Assembly: GCA_902763185.1 (NCBI GenBank)
Contig: CACWQT010000011.1
Span: 1 to 41,102 of the forward strand
Direction of reading: 5' to 3'
From: an uncultured Rhodospirillales bacterium
GTDB lineage: Bacteria > Pseudomonadota > Alphaproteobacteria > RF32 > CAG-239
DNA: 41,102 nt
A program made the position numbers and the translations under genes. The notes beneath the pieces are model-generated. The model made no database searches. It had not been told where the DNA came from and saw only the letters and a program-made list of their open reading frames with translations. This document shows, one piece after another, positions 38,461-41,102 of this stretch (position 1 is its first letter; the number at the start of each line of letters is the position of its first letter).

Positions 38461-40902
38461 ATGATGAAAAAGGCACTAAAGATTTTACTTATCGCAATTG
38501 CGTTATTGGCATTCGGGGTTGATGCAGGCTATTCAGCGACGGTCAAACCGGCGGTTAAACCGGCACAGGTGGTGACAAAGGCTTCGGCTCAATCTAAAGC
38601 AGAGCCGGAAGTTGAAGCTGAGGAAAATGCCAATGAGTTTGATTTGAAACAAATCAGTGCCAAAGTTATTTCTATTGAAAAAAACATTGCTGAGGATAAC
38701 GTTGAAGGTTTGTCGTTTGATGATGTTATGGATTATCTGAGCAATGCAATTATCTGGTTAGAGGAAGAAGTTCGTAAGCTTGAGAAGGAAACTGCTTATG
38801 CGCAGGAAGCTTTGAACGCTTTTGCAGAGGTGCCGGCAGAAGGTGAAGAAGATGAATCTATTGCCGAAATGCGTGAGAAATATAATACAGCGTTTAATCT
38901 TTCTAAGAACAAATTAACGGAAGCCAGATTGGTATTGACGGAGACACGGCATGTGAAGTCTTTGGCTGATGAAACGCATAAGCGTATGAGTATCGGTAAG
39001 TTAATCGGTGAGAAAAATATGATTATCGCGCCGAGAACCTTTTTCTTAGCGACGCGCGATGCGGCAGTATTCTTTTGGCAATTGACAATTTCACCGGTGC
39101 AATGGTTTAAGAACTTGAGCGACGAGGGAAGAGCGGAATTTTTCAGTCGGATTTGGTATGTATTGTTGGTCTTTGGCGTGGCGTTGACATTTGGTTTGTG
39201 GCTCAGGCTCTACATTATGCGGCGTTGGGGGTATGCGCGCACGGTTGACCAACCGCGTTACGGGCAAAAAGTTTCCGTGGCGATTATTACGGCGCTGGCG
39301 TATGGCGTTATTCCGTCGCTTCTTCTCGGCGGGTGTTTGGTTTGGGAAATTGCTAATCAGGAGCTTTCAAACAGTCTGTTTGGTGTGATGTTATGGCATT
39401 TGTTATTTACGTCGTTGTGGGTGACACTTTCTATGGCGGCAACGCGTGTGGTATTGGCGCCGTGGCATGGTAAATGGCGGTTGTTTAATATTACCGATAT
39501 GCGTGCTAATCGCGTGTTTAAGGCTATTTCCGGTGCGCTTATTTTATTGGGCATTGTGGCGTTTTTTGCGCATGTGGCAATGGCTGAAGAGTATTTTGTA
39601 GCAAGTGATGCGTTAAAACTGTTTTTTAATGTCTGCGATGACATTGTAAAGGCGTTTAGTATTATTTGGATAACGGCAAGTATATTCGGTGAAATCAGAG
39701 AAAATTTGCCGGACGAAGATGATTTGAACGAAGAACAGCTTGAAGGGGTTAGTCGCGGGGCAAAAGTTATTCTTTTGATTTCTTTATTTGCGTTGGTAAC
39801 ATTGAGTGTATCTCTATTAGGCTATCCGGATTTGGCAACTGATGTGTTTAATAAATTTTTGGTCAGTGTGTTCTTGTTAGGTATTTTTTCCGTTGTCCGG
39901 ATGTTTATTTATGATGTGTTACGGCGCAGTGTGGTCTTTTGTTTCTCAACCTTTAGATTACGGCGCAAATTGCTGTCTAAAGCTGATTTTCTGATGAGTT
40001 TACTCGTTACACCGGTTTTGGCACTGTGTTTGCTTTATTTATTGTTGTTGTTATGGGGTGTGCCGTCGAGTTCTATGCTCTATGCGATTAAAAAGCTTGT
40101 TTTCGGCTTTAAGGTAGGCGGTATAGAAATTTCGTTGATTGCGATTATTACCGGTTTGTTGACATTTATCATCTCAATCAGTGTGGTGAGGATGTTGAAA
40201 AATCGGCTTTCCAACAATTTGTTGACGCGCATCAATATGGACGAAGGGATAAAGCACTCGTTGGTTTCCGGTGTGTCGTTTATCGGCTTTATCATATCGG
40301 CGATTTTAGCGATTGTGGCGATGGGGGTTGACCTCTCTAACCTTGCGTTTATCGCCGGTGCTCTTTCCGTTGGTATCGGTTTCGGTTTACAGGATGTGAT
40401 TAAGAACTTGGTATCCGGTATTATCATTTTATTTGAGCGGCCGTTCAAAGTCGGTGACTGGGTGATTTTAGGTGGTGAAGAAGGGAAGATTAAGCAAATC
40501 AATATCCGTTCTACCGAGCTTGAAACATGGACCAGACGCAGTGTGATTATCCCGAATGCAACGTTGATTTCCTCATCGCTCGTGAACTTGACGCACGGGG
40601 ATAACTGGCAACGGCAGAGCATTATTGTCGGGGTATCTTATGACTCGGATGTGGAATTGGTGACGAAGTTGTTGATAGAGTGTGCTAAAGGGCATCGGCG
40701 TGTGGCAAAAGTGCCGGCACCGGTTGTTGTGTTTAAGGACTTTGGTGCGTCTTCGCTTGATTTTGAGTTGCGTTTTTATGTGCCGGATGTCAGAACCGAC
40801 TTTATTGTTAGCAGTGATTTAAGGTATTCTATCTTAAAGACGTTCCGCGAGAATGGTATTGAGATTGCGTATCCGCAGATAGTTGTTCATCCCGGCAATT
40901 AA
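38461..40902 (+). CDS. MscS/MscK-type mechanosensitive channel
   Basis: The product has 813 residues. A signal peptide (MMKKALKILLIAIALLAFGVDAGYSA) leads to a periplasmic coiled region (about 30-175). Some eight or more membrane helices follow (from about 215), and then the MscS core at about 600-670: GVDLSNLAFIAGALSVGIGFGLQDVIKNLVSGIIILFERPFKVGDWV, with the Gly/Ala-rich pore helix. The beta domain (NIRSTELETWTRRSVIIPNATLISSSLVN) and the C-terminal alpha/beta domain to residue 813 complete it. It is larger than MscS (286) and smaller than MscK (1120). The channel releases solutes in hypo-osmotic shock. ATG 38461 and 38464 are both possible starts (AAGGAAG upstream). The stop is within the border of a palindrome. 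Confidence 0.92.
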   Translation: MMKKALKILLIAIALLAFGVDAGYSATVKPAVKPAQVVTKASAQSKAEPEVEAEENANEFDLKQISAKVISIEKNIAEDNVEGLSFDDVMDYLSNAIIWLEEEVRKLEKETAYAQEALNAFAEVPAEGEEDESIAEMREKYNTAFNLSKNKLTEARLVLTETRHVKSLADETHKRMSIGKLIGEKNMIIAPRTFFLATRDAAVFFWQLTISPVQWFKNLSDEGRAEFFSRIWYVLLVFGVALTFGLWLRLYIMRRWGYARTVDQPRYGQKVSVAIITALAYGVIPSLLLGGCLVWEIANQELSNSLFGVMLWHLLFTSLWVTLSMAATRVVLAPWHGKWRLFNITDMRANRVFKAISGALILLGIVAFFAHVAMAEEYFVASDALKLFFNVCDDIVKAFSIIWITASIFGEIRENLPDEDDLNEEQLEGVSRGAKVILLISLFALVTLSVSLLGYPDLATDVFNKFLVSVFLLGIFSVVRMFIYDVLRRSVVFCFSTFRLRRKLLSKADFLMSLLVTPVLALCLLYLLLLLWGVPSSSMLYAIKKLVFGFKVGGIEISLIAIITGLLTFIISISVVRMLKNRLSNNLLTRINMDEGIKHSLVSGVSFIGFIISAILAIVAMGVDLSNLAFIAGALSVGIGFGLQDVIKNLVSGIIILFERPFKVGDWVILGGEEGKIKQINIRSTELETWTRRSVIIPNATLISSSLVNLTHGDNWQRQSIIVGVSYDSDVELVTKLLIECAKGHRRVAKVPAPVVVFKDFGASSLDFELRFYVPDVRTDFIVSSDLRYSILKTFRENGIEIAYPQIVVHPGN

Positions 40903-41020
40903 GGGAAAATTTTGTGATATGACTCGCGGATGGATGCCCCACTTCGTCGCGTCACATACTTCTATGTATGCTCGTGCTCCTTGAGGGACATCCACGGTCC
41001 TCTCGCAAAATTTTCTCCTT
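40901..41020. repeat. Large imperfect palindrome, GGATGGATGCC/GGACATCC family, element E
   Basis: AAGGGAAAATTTTG (40901-40914, beginning inside the stop codon of the MscS-type gene) faces CAAAATTTTCTCCTT (41006-41020). Inside, GGATGGATGCCC faces GGGACATCC, and the centre is CATAC-ttctat-GTATG, where other members have CGTAG/CTACG. Confidence 0.88.
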
Positions 41021-41097
41021 AATTCTGTCGGGAGGTGAGTCACGTTGAGCTTTTATTCACTCAGAATTTTCCACCTTAAAAGTGTTGAGGAGGGGAT

Positions 41098-41102
41098 ATG
41101 GA
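41098..41102 (+). CDS. Probable start of the next gene (cut by window end)
   Basis: GAGGAGGGG at 41086-41094 directly precedes ATG 41098, a very strong SD. The coding part beyond is outside the window, so nothing is known of the product. Confidence 0.35.

Overview
The window looks like a chromosomal segment of an AT-rich, Gram-negative alphaproteobacterium, possibly one of the uncultured gut or host-associated lineages (inference). Supporting signs are lipid A genes with the LpxI type of UDP-diacylglucosamine hydrolase next to LpxB, a ComEC that stops before the usual metallo-beta-lactamase domain, the order tpiA-secG-pyrG with a PpiD-like foldase and fmt nearby, and sigma70 promoters of the form TTGNNN-16/17-TATNNT. 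Most core genes have clear AGGAG/GGAGG ribosome binding sites.

Layout. 1-600: gene-free, built of duplicated dispersed repeats. 600-7200: an accessory block with a possible DHH-like protein (899-2014) and two large paralogous proteins of unknown function (2083-4281, 4395-7193). The paralogs share an ankyrin-like region and a C-terminal tail, DLARLKDFFGR. In the first paralog the tail is cut off by a frameshift. 7404-14093: malQ, a pilin-like protein, a PEP-synthase/rifampin-phosphotransferase-like dikinase, and a convergent HAD-fold protein. 14220-15689: lysS. 15690-19445: an accessory stretch between lysS and the initiator tRNA, with two paralogous WG-repeat lipoproteins, a small membrane protein and a helical protein, spaced by repeats. 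19446-19522: tRNA-fMet on the minus strand. 19825-23796: lpxI-lpxB-comEC operon. 23993-25053: two minus-strand helical proteins. 25218-26474: periplasmic amidase. 26762-30308 (minus): HIT protein, then ppiD-fmt overlapping by one base. 30509-34197: tpiA-secG, pyrG and a membrane protein. 34329-36278: a membrane protein and a CorC/HlyC-type CBS transporter. 36695-40902: a small periplasmic Ala/Lys-rich protein, an aspartate-semialdehyde-dehydrogenase-like protein without the catalytic cysteine, and an MscS/MscK-type channel. A further gene probably starts at 41098.

The most unusual feature is the intergenic DNA. Nearly every gap holds large, modular, imperfect palindromes from at least five families. 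In several families the border sequences are conserved between copies while the stems differ, with base changes on one arm matched on the other. Several copies begin exactly at, or within a few bases of, a stop codon (malQ, lysS, corC, the MscS gene, fmt). This suggests a mobile or RNA-level system of 3'-UTR palindromes whose structure, not sequence, is maintained. No transposase that could move them is visible in the window.

The genes mostly serve the cell envelope (lipid A, peptidoglycan amidase, foldase, SecG, mechanosensitive and CBS channels, lipoproteins), translation (lysS, fmt, tRNA-fMet) and central metabolism (tpiA, pyrG, malQ, dikinase). All identifications rest on reading the sequence; no database search was run.
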